In this document: in pieces, positions 54,766 through 64,000 of the stretch | Layout: each line of letters starts with the position of its first letter | Position numbering within the stretch: the stretch's first letter is position 1 | Assembly: GCF_016461785.1 (NCBI RefSeq) | Contig: NZ_JAEMUH010000001.1 | Coordinates: forward strand, 186,001 to 250,000 | DNA from: Marinomonas ostreistagni | GTDB taxonomy: Bacteria; Pseudomonadota; Gammaproteobacteria; Pseudomonadales; Marinomonadaceae | DNA length: 64,000 nucleotides | Direction of reading: 5' to 3' | Notes under the pieces: model-generated | Seen by the model: only the letters and a program-made list of their open reading frames with translations | What the model was told of the DNA's origin: nothing | Databases searched by the model: none | Position numbers and translations under genes: made by a program

Positions 54766-55944
54766 ATGATACTCGCTTGGGTCATTATGATTGCGGTGAC
54801 AGCTATATCGCTTTTGTACTTATTGCGCTCTATTTTGCGTCAGCGGACGTACGAGCAAAATGAGGATGCGGGGCAGAGTTTTTTAGCGATACGTAAACAA
54901 GAAGTTGAAGAAGAGCGTCTTGCGGGCCGTTTAACGGACAGTGAAGCACAACAGTTACATCAAGATATCAGCAGCGAAGCTCGCTATATTAACGAACATG
55001 GAACTTTAATACTAAATCGAGAAGTACGTTGGGCACGTCTTTTTTTATCAGGTGCTGTTGCCATTATTTTAGTCGGCTCAGTTACTTTATACCATAAGCT
55101 TGGTTTCGCACCGGATGTGCTGTTTACGCAGAAGATGCTTGAACGCAGTGCGAATGACCAAGATATTGCTGATTTTCTTGATTACCGAGTAGCGCGTTAC
55201 GACCGAGCTGAAGATTGGTATTACCTTGCTAGTGAACAAGTCTTAGCACAGGATTATCCGTCTGCGATAGCATCTTACCGACAAGTATTGGAAAAATTGG
55301 GGCCAGAGTCTGAGGATCGTATTAATGTTCAAGTAGAACTTGCTCAAGCGATGTTTTATGCCAATAACAATATGGTTTCGGATAGTATGCGTGAAACGGT
55401 TGCAGAAGTTCTTAAAGCTACCCCGAATAATGTCAAAGCACTCGGTCTTCAAGGTATTATTCATTTTGATGCTGCACAATATGAAGCTGCAATTCTAACA
55501 TGGCAGAAGGCAATCCAATTGGGAACAGACCGTCAAGAGCGTTTAGATTTATTGTCAGGAATCGCGGCGGCTCGTAAACAAGGTGGAATTACAGAGGAGC
55601 AGGTTCCCGCTCTTATCTCTCATAGGTTACAGTTAAAACTCATCTTGGCTAGTGGTTCAGTGCAGCAAGATGATGTGTATTTGGTTTATGCCAAAGCACC
55701 AGACCAAGCCATGCCTGTCGCCATTCAGCGTATATCAGCACAGGAATTTGATGCGCCCATTGTTTTAACAAACATTGACAACCTAATGCCAGGTAAAACA
55801 CTGGCAGAGGTAACAACAGTCGATATTATTGTTAAGCGATCGAATTCTTTGGCTCAAGACTTGAGTCAAGGTGAAATAGTTGGTCATTTGTCATCCGTTC
55901 CGAGTCGTAGTGGCAAGATTTTTAAGGTCAAAGTGTCCTTATAA
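54766..55944 (+). CDS. ccmI: Cytochrome c maturation TPR protein CcmI
   Basis: A 392-residue protein with two N-terminal membrane helices (about 2-21 and 90-110), a cytoplasmic loop between them, and a periplasmic region of TPR-like repeats (DWYYLASEQVLAQDYPSAI, LAQAMFYANNN, LGLQGIIHFDAAQYEAAIL) that chaperone apocytochromes. The C-terminal domain ends in beta-rich sequence. Two bases separate it from ccmH. It closes the operon. Confidence 0.93.
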   Translation: MILAWVIMIAVTAISLLYLLRSILRQRTYEQNEDAGQSFLAIRKQEVEEERLAGRLTDSEAQQLHQDISSEARYINEHGTLILNREVRWARLFLSGAVAIILVGSVTLYHKLGFAPDVLFTQKMLERSANDQDIADFLDYRVARYDRAEDWYYLASEQVLAQDYPSAIASYRQVLEKLGPESEDRINVQVELAQAMFYANNNMVSDSMRETVAEVLKATPNNVKALGLQGIIHFDAAQYEAAILTWQKAIQLGTDRQERLDLLSGIAAARKQGGITEEQVPALISHRLQLKLILASGSVQQDDVYLVYAKAPDQAMPVAIQRISAQEFDAPIVLTNIDNLMPGKTLAEVTTVDIIVKRSNSLAQDLSQGEIVGHLSSVPSRSGKIFKVKVSL

Positions 55945-56009
55945 TTGAAACCAACTCCGCTTCGACTGATAATACGGGTAATGTATTGATCTTAAGCGGA
56001 CTTTTTATA

Positions 56010-57044
56010 ATGGATTTTAGCTTGCGTGAGTGGCTAATTTTAATTGGTATCATCATTATTATTGGCATTTTAGTCGATGGTTATCGTCGTTATCGTAAAC
56101 CCCAGCCGATGACAATAAGTGACGATGATGACTATGACGACCCTGAAGAGCGTAAACGCGAAGCGTTATTACGTAGAGAATTACCGAATGGTGGTGCGCG
56201 ACCTGTTAATCGCTCAGTAGATTCTGCTGACCCTGTCATGAATGCCTTTGAGAATGCCCGTAAAACGGCAAGGGGGCCTTTGACTGACATGCCGCATAAG
56301 GTAGATGCTGGGCCTGAGCTTGATCGTAATGATCAGTTTGAATTGGATGAGTTAGCTTCTCTTGTGCCTGAGCGTTTTGATGGTTACGAAGAGAATACAT
56401 CAATACAGGCTGATAAAGATTACGGTGATGTGCTGTATGATGGCTACGACTTAGATGTTGGGCATGAATCTGAAGAACTTTCTGAGCACTCTGATCTTGA
56501 GGAAATTGATCTAGAGCGCAGTTATTCGAGTGTTGATCTTGACCAAGCATCTCAACTCAGCCCCGCATCAGAAGAGCACACATCAGACGAAGAAGAGGCC
56601 GAGATTGAAGAAGTCATTGTTATCAATGTGTTTGCGCCACAAGATAATTCATTCGCTGGTATGGAGTTACTTCAATTAGTACTGAACTGCGGTATGCGTT
56701 ACGGTGATATGGATATTTTTCACCGTCATGAAGAGGGTTTTGATAAGGGGAAAATCCAATTTTCAATGGCGAATGCCATAGAGCCAGGAACCTTCAATCT
56801 AGACACCATGGGTGAAACAGATTGTCCAGGCGTTAGCTTTTTCATGGGGTTACCAGGGCCTAAGAACAGTATGAAAGCATTCGACTTTATGCTTGAGACA
56901 GCTCAAGCTCTGGTTCGTAATTTGGGCGGTGAGCTGCTTGATGAGCGCAGAGCGCCGATGACAGAGCAAACTATTGCCCATTGCCGTCAACGAATCAAAG
57001 ATTTCGAACGCAGGCAGCTAACAAAAAAGGCACGACAGTCCTAA
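56010..57044 (+). CDS. zipA: Cell division protein ZipA
   Basis: A 344-residue protein with an N-terminal membrane anchor (about 5-25; LREWLILIGIIIIIGILVDG), a basic then acidic unstructured linker and the C-terminal FtsZ-binding domain (about 205-340; VINVFAPQDNSFAGMELLQLV, GVSFFMGLPGPKNSM and AFDFMLETAQALV). It tethers FtsZ to the membrane. ATG 56010 is taken over the in-frame TTG at 55986. ligA follows, the common gammaproteobacterial zipA-ligA order. Confidence 0.94.
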   Translation: MDFSLREWLILIGIIIIIGILVDGYRRYRKPQPMTISDDDDYDDPEERKREALLRRELPNGGARPVNRSVDSADPVMNAFENARKTARGPLTDMPHKVDAGPELDRNDQFELDELASLVPERFDGYEENTSIQADKDYGDVLYDGYDLDVGHESEELSEHSDLEEIDLERSYSSVDLDQASQLSPASEEHTSDEEEAEIEEVIVINVFAPQDNSFAGMELLQLVLNCGMRYGDMDIFHRHEEGFDKGKIQFSMANAIEPGTFNLDTMGETDCPGVSFFMGLPGPKNSMKAFDFMLETAQALVRNLGGELLDERRAPMTEQTIAHCRQRIKDFERRQLTKKARQS

Positions 57045-57056
57045 CCCTTCAAATAA

Positions 57057-59150
<2,094 letters not shown>

Positions 59151-59151
59151 A

Positions 59152-59385
59152 ATGGATACTTTGATACCTTTCGACTCGCTTGATCCTGAAACTCTTGCAA
59201 ATGTGTTAAATGATATTGTTTCCCGAGACGGCACGGATTACGGGGATTACGATCTTTCCTCAGAGCAAAAGCGAGAACAAGCTTTACGCGCATTGAAATC
59301 TGGTGAAGCCGTTTTATTGTTTGATACTGAAAGTGAGACGATTCAGCTGGTTTCAAAAAGTGCGGTTCAAAACCGTTACACGTAA
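59152..59385 (+). CDS. YheU/UPF0270 family small protein
   Basis: A 77-residue protein with IPFDSLDPETLANVLNDIV, RDGTDYGDYDLSSEQK and LKSGEAVLLFDTESETIQLV, the pattern of the YheU (UPF0270) family. No function is known; structure in the family is a small helical/beta unit. It starts one base after the ligA stop and is probably cotranscribed. A bidirectional terminator follows. Confidence 0.88.
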   Translation: MDTLIPFDSLDPETLANVLNDIVSRDGTDYGDYDLSSEQKREQALRALKSGEAVLLFDTESETIQLVSKSAVQNRYT

Positions 59386-59406
59386 TTTAATGGTTGTTTT
59401 GTAAGG

Positions 59407-59432
59407 AAAAGGGCTATTTTGATAGCCCTTTT
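59407..59432. terminator. Bidirectional terminator, YheU-like gene/cysE
   Basis: AAAAGGGCTAT (59407-59417) pairs perfectly with ATAGCCCTTTT (59422-59432) around TTTG. The A and T ends let it serve both convergent transcripts. Confidence 0.9.
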
Positions 59433-59469
59433 ACTGTCCTTAGTGCTGCTAGGATGCAACGGATAGGGG

Positions 59470-60294
59470 TTAGTCGCGAATACAACTACGAATGGTATGG
59501 TCCATTTCTCTGGAAGGCTCTTTTTCTTTGTTGCGTCCCACTACTTTTGCAGGAACCCCCGCAACGGTTGTGTGAGGTTCAACAGGATCAAGTACCACGC
59601 TGCCAGCACCCACTTTAGCACCCTCGCCAACTTCAATATTACCAAGAATTTTTGCCCCTGCTCCTATTAGAACACCGGTGCGAATTTTTGGATGACGATC
59701 TCCTGTTTCTTTACCAGTACCGCCTAATGTCACTGATTGGAGAATAGAAACATTGTCCTCAATGATGCAGGTTTCACCTACGACTAAACCTGTTGCATGG
59801 TCGAGCATGATGCCGCAGCCGATTCGTGCCGCTGGATGAATGTCGACACCAAAAGTCATGGACATCTGTCCTTGTAAATAAAGCGCTAAACTCTCTCTAC
59901 CTTGTTTCCATAGCCAGTTAGCGACACGGTAGGTTTGTAAGGCATGGAAACCTTTGAAAAACAGCAGTGGTGTAGTGAGGCAATCACATGCAGCGTCACG
60001 CTCTTTGATTGATAAGATATCCTGAGCCATACATTCAACAATTTTTGACTTTGGATCAGCCATCGCTTCTTGAAAGACTTCACGCAGCACCATCGCGGGA
60101 ATAGAGATACTATCCAACTTGCTGGCAAGCAAAAAACTCAAAGCAGAGCTAAGTGAGTCATGACGAAGAATGGTTGTATTGAAATAACTTGCCAAAATGG
60201 GTTCATCTTGTGCTAGTTTTTCAGCTTCAGCTTGTAACGATGGCCACAGGTTGTCAAAGGTCACGTCAGATTGGATTGTGTTACTCAAAATCAA
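59470..60294 (-). CDS. cysE: Serine O-acetyltransferase
   Basis: A 274-residue SAT that makes O-acetylserine for cysteine synthesis. The N-terminal helical domain (about 10-140) ends with FHALQTYRVANWLW; the left-handed beta-helix has GVDIHPAARIGCGIMLDHATG, VGETCIIEDNVSILQSVTLGG and IGAGAKILGNIEVGEGAKVGAGSVV (the last spanning about 208-232). The Asp-His catalytic pair lies in these. It looks like the long E. coli-type CysE with a C-terminal tail open to feedback control. Start is TTG with TAGGT just upstream; no ATG is in frame near it. Confidence 0.93.
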   Translation of the reverse strand: MILSNTIQSDVTFDNLWPSLQAEAEKLAQDEPILASYFNTTILRHDSLSSALSFLLASKLDSISIPAMVLREVFQEAMADPKSKIVECMAQDILSIKERDAACDCLTTPLLFFKGFHALQTYRVANWLWKQGRESLALYLQGQMSMTFGVDIHPAARIGCGIMLDHATGLVVGETCIIEDNVSILQSVTLGGTGKETGDRHPKIRTGVLIGAGAKILGNIEVGEGAKVGAGSVVLDPVEPHTTVAGVPAKVVGRNKEKEPSREMDHTIRSCIRD

Positions 60295-60392
60295 ATTACC
60301 TACATGTTTTCGTGGCTAGAGTGTGGTTATGGGGGTAGCATCTACCAATACAAGGGTGAATGTAAACAGAATGCTCGTTTTATGGAGACACT

Positions 60393-60722
60393 ATGAGTCA
60401 AAAAACCGTATCTGATGCGTTACATATATTTTACGAATTAAATAGCGCTTTGTCTGATGCATATTGGGAAACAAATGACATAAATAGCAAGGATTTGTTT
60501 TTCTCTATGAAGTCCATGTTGCAGGATGAGCTTGATGAATTGCACAAGTTGAGTATGCAAGATCATATTTATCCTTACGAACCAATCAACCCTGGTGTGG
60601 TTCAGTTGAGTGATAAATTACGTGAGCTACATCCTTTAATGGGCGGAATCGTTTATCGTCCCAAAACCTTTAGAAGGTTAGATGATTTGATTCCAAGTGC
60701 ATGTGACCTATTTGAAATCTAA
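60393..60722 (+). CDS. Uncharacterised small protein
   Basis: A 109-residue soluble protein I do not recognise. It is acidic and helical in the first half (SDALHIFYELNSALSDAYWE, DLFFSMKSMLQDELDELHKL) with Tyr/Pro-rich YPYEPINPG then LHPLMGGIVYRPKTFRRL. No signal peptide, membrane helix or Cys motif. GGAG is suitably spaced before the ATG, and it stands alone between divergent cysE and convergent mnmC. The ordinary codon pattern and ribosome-binding site favour a real gene. Confidence 0.7.
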   Translation: MSQKTVSDALHIFYELNSALSDAYWETNDINSKDLFFSMKSMLQDELDELHKLSMQDHIYPYEPINPGVVQLSDKLRELHPLMGGIVYRPKTFRRLDDLIPSACDLFEI

Positions 60723-60732
60723 AGTTTGAGTG

Positions 60733-60763
60733 AAAGAGAAGAAGTCTTAGACTTCTCCTCTTT
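60733..60763. terminator. Hairpin between the small gene and mnmC
   Basis: AAAGAG-A-AGAAGTC pairs with GACTTCT-C-CTCTTT (one mismatch) around TTA. The loop is the stop codon of mnmC on the minus strand. It lies 10 nt after the rightward gene stop, so it probably terminates that transcript and perhaps mnmC too. The right arm ends in TTTT. Confidence 0.6.
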
Positions 60764-62693
60764 TCAATTGCCTGATAGTAAAGCGATTAGGATGAAGTGT
60801 TTCAATAACAGTTTGTTCTAATGGCGTAATCTCGTTGAGAATTAAACTGCTAATATAAAAACCGCAAAGTGGTGCACTGACTAATCCACGTGAGCCATGA
60901 CCAACATTAATATATAACCCAGTTAGTAACTCTCCTGTTTCGTTTGACAGCCATTTTGCGTTCTGACGCAAAGGCGCATAGCGATCAACGAGTGCTTTTT
61001 GAGCACTGAAAGGTCCAACAATCGGAGTATAATCCGCGACAGTGCAGCGCATTGCAACGCGTCCTTTGCAGTTCGCCAGATTGATTGCTTCTGAATCAAT
61101 TGGAAGTAAGTGTTGCAATTTGACTAAGTTGTCTTGATGGCTTTGCTCTAGAACATCAAGGCGATTGTCCCCTAAATCATAAGTCGCTCCGAAGTTGATT
61201 TGGCCTTCCAAAGCAGGAGATAAGTACCCTTCTGCACAGAGCACCTGGCTAACTTTTTTAATCGTTTCTTGATCTTTTGAGGTGAGATCACAGATGGCCA
61301 ATTGAGTCACTTGGCCGCGAATGGGTTTTGTGGGCCACTCTTGCCATGTTTTCAGGGGTGCCTGTTCATTAGCAGTACAAAGCACCACATGAGAGTATGT
61401 TTCGGTTGAATGCTGGCTAGTCGCTTGCCAACCTGCTTCACATGGGGCTAAATCAAGCAACTGTGTCGATAACGAAAGTTGTATGTTTTTATGTGATAGA
61501 AGGTGCTCACAAACAGATTGCGGCTTTAGCCATCCTGAGAGGGGCAGCTCCAATCCTTGATCATGAGCTCGAATGATGGAATCAGGGTAAAGTTGACTCG
61601 CTAGCATCTTAGAAAACTTAGTTTGCTCGTTTTCATTTTTCGGTAGTTGCAAGAGTCCACATTGCTGCCATGCTGCAGTCTGGTCGCCAATCGCATTATA
61701 AAAGCGGTTAGCATAGAGGTAAGCTGTCAAATAAAAGCGATTCAAAGGTGTGTCTGATACGCTAAGTTTTGGGTAAAGCATCCCTTGTGCGTTGCCAGAA
61801 CCACCGCAAGCGATATTGTTGCCTTGCTCCCATACCTCTACCGGGATTCCCTTTTCAGCCAGCGCATGAGCTGTAGTTGCTCCCGCTATTCCACTACCGA
61901 CAACTAATACCTTATTGATTGTTTTCTGTTGTTTGACGACGAACCATGGCGCTTCATGCGAACTTTCTGATTCGGTAGGTATAAAGCTACCTATCATCAT
62001 TTCGCGTTTGTGCCCAAACCCTTTTACTTTTTGCACATCAAAGCCATGAGACTTTAAGCCGCGACGGACGATTCCAGCAGCGGTAAATGTTGCAAAAGTG
62101 CTCCCTTCGATACTTAAGCGCTGAATGTTCTGAAACAATTCATCACTCCACATGTCAGGGTTTTTGCTGGGTGCGAAGCCATCTAAAAACCAAGCATCGA
62201 CTTGACCATTTAACGCCTTAAAGCCTTCACTGGCTTCCCCAAACCATAAGGTGAGCGTGGTGCGTTGCTCTGGAAAGAAAAGTGTATGCAAACCATGACA
62301 AAGCACGGGGTACTTGGCAACCAACGGTTGAGCCAGCTGTTTAAGACTTGGCCACATAGCAAGAGACTGCTCGAGCTTATCCTTACTTAGTGGGTACTTT
62401 TCGACAGAGACAAAGTGTAGCCAGCTATCGTTGGGGGATTGCTCTAAAAAAAGTTGCCAAGCACAAAGAAAATTTAAACCTGTACCAAACCCTGTTTCCG
62501 CAATAGTAAAGCGTTGATGTGGTGACAGACTGGAGAAGCGCTCTGAGAGCAGATTATGCTCAAGAAAGACATAACGCGTTTCATCAAGTCCGGCATCTTT
62601 ATCAAAGTAAACATCATCAAACGCACTAGAGCGAGGTACGCCATCCTCGCCAAAATTTAGTGCTGGTGGCTCAAGTTTGTAGCTAGTTAACAC
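60747..62693 (-). CDS. mnmC: tRNA 5-methylaminomethyl-2-thiouridine biosynthesis bifunctional protein MnmC
   Basis: A 648-residue two-domain enzyme. The N-terminal methyltransferase (about 1-245) has AETGFGTGLNFLCAW and VDAWFLDGFAPSKNPDMW; the C-terminal FAD oxidoreductase (about 260-640) opens with VLVVGSGIAGATTAHALAEKG and later GGSGNAQGMLYP and INVGHGSRGL. It converts cmnm5(s2)U34 to mnm5(s2)U34 in tRNA. The order MTase-oxidoreductase is the standard fusion. Start GTG follows an AGAAGGT leader. It overlaps the cyclophilin gene by 11 nt. Confidence 0.95.
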   Translation of the reverse strand: MLTSYKLEPPALNFGEDGVPRSSAFDDVYFDKDAGLDETRYVFLEHNLLSERFSSLSPHQRFTIAETGFGTGLNFLCAWQLFLEQSPNDSWLHFVSVEKYPLSKDKLEQSLAMWPSLKQLAQPLVAKYPVLCHGLHTLFFPEQRTTLTLWFGEASEGFKALNGQVDAWFLDGFAPSKNPDMWSDELFQNIQRLSIEGSTFATFTAAGIVRRGLKSHGFDVQKVKGFGHKREMMIGSFIPTESESSHEAPWFVVKQQKTINKVLVVGSGIAGATTAHALAEKGIPVEVWEQGNNIACGGSGNAQGMLYPKLSVSDTPLNRFYLTAYLYANRFYNAIGDQTAAWQQCGLLQLPKNENEQTKFSKMLASQLYPDSIIRAHDQGLELPLSGWLKPQSVCEHLLSHKNIQLSLSTQLLDLAPCEAGWQATSQHSTETYSHVVLCTANEQAPLKTWQEWPTKPIRGQVTQLAICDLTSKDQETIKKVSQVLCAEGYLSPALEGQINFGATYDLGDNRLDVLEQSHQDNLVKLQHLLPIDSEAINLANCKGRVAMRCTVADYTPIVGPFSAQKALVDRYAPLRQNAKWLSNETGELLTGLYINVGHGSRGLVSAPLCGFYISSLILNEITPLEQTVIETLHPNRFTIRQLKRGEV

Positions 62694-63234
62694 GAGTGAC
62701 CTTCTTAATTGTCACAGGCGAAACAGGTACGTTTTGATAAGGGCCTACTGTTCGAGTCGATACATTGGCTATCTCATCGACTACGTCTAATCCAGAAATC
62801 ACTTTACCAAATACGGTGTAGCCAGCACCGCCACGAGCACCATGATTTAAAAATGCATTATCAACTTGGTTAATAAAAAACTGAGAGGTTGCGCTATTAG
62901 GATCATTGGTACGAGCCATTGCTAAAGTGCCACGGTAATTTGAAAGTCCATTATTACCTTCGTATGCAATTGCTTTGTGCGTTTGCTTACGCTCCATTTC
63001 GGGAGAAAAACCGCCAGTCTGAACCATAAAGCCTTTGATGACACGATGAAAAATTACTCCTTCGTAAAACCCTTCATCAACATACTGAAGAAAGTTTTTT
63101 ACTGTCTTTGGGGCTGCTTGTTCATCAAGGTCAACACGGATGTCGCCAAGGCTTGTTTGAATATTTACTTCTGTTGCGAAGCTAGGCAAGCTCAGTGCAG
63201 AAAGCACTAAACCTGTGAGTAAACTTTTTTTCAT
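62683..63234 (-). CDS. Periplasmic cyclophilin-type peptidyl-prolyl isomerase
   Basis: A 183-residue cyclophilin with a signal peptide (about 1-20, MKKSLLTGLVLSALSLPSFA cleaved before TEVNI). The core is FHRVIKGFMVQTGGF, TLAMARTNDPNSATSQFFIN and GYTVFGKVISGLDVVDEI, with the catalytic Arg in FHRVI. It is closest in layout to PpiA (RotA). The M at 63234 is taken: the upstream extension from 63294 would bury the signal peptide, and AAGGAAG precedes 63234. It probably shares a transcript with mnmC. Confidence 0.92.
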   Translation of the reverse strand: MKKSLLTGLVLSALSLPSFATEVNIQTSLGDIRVDLDEQAAPKTVKNFLQYVDEGFYEGVIFHRVIKGFMVQTGGFSPEMERKQTHKAIAYEGNNGLSNYRGTLAMARTNDPNSATSQFFINQVDNAFLNHGARGGAGYTVFGKVISGLDVVDEIANVSTRTVGPYQNVPVSPVTIKKVTRVN

Positions 63235-63321
63235 TTGAGTCTTCCTTATTGGCAATGCGCCCATAATATTAGGGTGTTCAATTAAGAACGCCAAGATGAA
63301 ATTGATTTGAGAGGTCTAAAC

Positions 63322-63609
63322 ATGAGAACTGCGGTGGTTGAAATCGAATATTGCACCCTTTGTCGTTGGATGTTACGAGCTGCTTGGTTATCTCAGGAAT
63401 TGTTAATGACCTTTGATGATGACATAAAAAGCGTCACTTTAATTCCGACTCAAGGCGGCATTTTTAAAGTTCGTGTTAACGGTGAAGAGATTTGGTGTCG
63501 TAAAGCAGAAGGGGGCTTCCCTGAAGCAAAAGTATTAAAGCAGCGTATGAGAGATGTTATTGATCCTGAGCGAGATCTTGGTCACTCAGATGTTAAGAAA
63601 TCTGAATAA
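63322..63609 (+). CDS. SelT/SelW/SelH family (Rdx-type) protein
   Basis: A 95-residue protein with a redox-type CXXC at Cys11-Cys14 (EYCTLCRWMLRAAWLSQELL), then VTLIPTQGGIFKVRVNGEEIW and KAEGGFPEAKVLKQRMRD (the second from about 42). This matches the bacterial Cys-containing members of the SelT/SelW/SelH family. Function is not established; a thioredoxin-like redox role is assumed. GAGAGGT upstream supports ATG 63322. The terminator downstream is strong. Confidence 0.9.
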   Translation: MRTAVVEIEYCTLCRWMLRAAWLSQELLMTFDDDIKSVTLIPTQGGIFKVRVNGEEIWCRKAEGGFPEAKVLKQRMRDVIDPERDLGHSDVKKSE

Positions 63610-63644
63610 ACAAGTTTAACCGTACTGAAATGAAATACAGAAAA

Positions 63645-63679
63645 ACAGTAGGCAGCACTGAGTGCCTACTGTTTTTTTA
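63645..63679. terminator. Bidirectional terminator before the YciI-like gene
   Basis: ACAGTAGGCA (63645-63654) pairs with TGCCTACTGT (63663-63672) with an 8-nt loop; five A's precede and seven T's follow. It serves both convergent genes. Confidence 0.9.
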
Positions 63680-63703
63680 GCTTTTGCTTGATTTAGAAGA
63701 GCC

Positions 63704-64000
63704 TTAGAAAACTTGTTTGAAAGGTTTAACTTCAACATTAGCATAGACACCTGCCGCAACATACGGATCTGCGTCCGCCCATGCTTTTGCATCTTCTAGT
63801 GAAGCAAATTCTGCTATGACTACGCTGCCTGTAAAACCTGCAGTGCCAGGGTCGTTTGAATCAATTGCGGGGTTCGGTCCTGCTAACACAAGGCGACCTT
63901 GACCGCGTAATTCCTGAAGTCGCTTAAGGTGAGCTGGGCGAGCAGCTAATCGACTTTCTAAGCTGTTTTCAACGTCTTGGCCAACGACTGAATAAAGCAT
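63704..64000 (-). CDS. yciI: YciI-like protein
   Basis: A 98-residue ferredoxin-like-fold protein. [37 protein letters not shown] and [20 protein letters not shown] match YciI, which has conserved His (ARPAHL) and Asp (DADPY). Family members are of uncertain function, some with lyase-like or dehydrochlorinase homology. The ATG is the complement of the last three bases of the window, so upstream context, including possible septation (yciA-C) genes, cannot be seen; the protein appears complete. Confidence 0.9.
   Translation of the reverse strand: MLYSVVGQDVENSLESRLAARPAHLKRLQELRGQGRLVLAGPNPAIDSNDPGTAGFTGSVVIAEFASLEDAKAWADADPYVAAGVYANVEVKPFKQVF

Overview
The window is a gene-dense chromosomal segment of a motile, Gram-negative gammaproteobacterium. 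The rpsR–rplI–dnaB start, the bio, flagellar, che and ccm blocks and their order are of the Pseudomonas/Oceanospirillales type. Protein style and moderate GC suggest a marine Oceanospirillales such as Marinomonas, but genus assignment is inference. No rRNA, tRNA, insertion sequence, prophage or CRISPR array was seen, and no gene-free stretch exceeds 300 bases.

Layout. 1–3060: end of rpsR, a membrane protein, rplI and dnaB. 3149–4711: an Aer-type energy-taxis receptor. 4780–11414: biotin synthesis, with bioA and comF leftward and bioBFHCD rightward; a BirA-type operator lies inside the first codons of comF. 11519–37573: flagellar cluster (a FleQ-like protein without AAA+ domain, fleSR, fliEFGHIJ, a four-gene inserted cassette, fliKLMNOPQR, flhBAF, fliA). 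37619–46906: chemotaxis cluster (cheYZAB, motCD, parC, parP, cheW, DUF2802). 46903–49164 leftward: a free-standing FlhB C-terminal domain and a second FliK-like protein. 49270–55944: complete cytochrome c maturation operon ccmABCDEFGHI. 56010–64000: zipA, ligA, a YheU-like gene, cysE, an orphan gene, mnmC, a periplasmic cyclophilin, a SelT/W/H-family protein and a YciI-like protein.

How the parts work together. The flagellar genes encode rod base, MS ring, switch, export apparatus, length control, polar placement (FlhF), the late sigma factor and a two-component activator (FleS/FleR). The che genes supply the signalling core plus polar array partners ParC/ParP. Three departures from the textbook Pseudomonas cluster stand out. 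(1) The fleQ position holds a gene for only the FleQ N-terminal domain and Fis-type HTH. (2) flhG/fleN is absent between flhF and fliA. (3) Between fliJ and fliK sits a cassette of a 566-aa protein with CheA/CheW-like traits, a two-TM sensor-like protein, a STAS antagonist and a REC–PP2C–kinase protein with HsbR architecture. I read this cassette as a partner-switching module wired into flagellar control, and it is the best candidate here for an under-described system. All functional statements rest on reading motifs; no database search was run.
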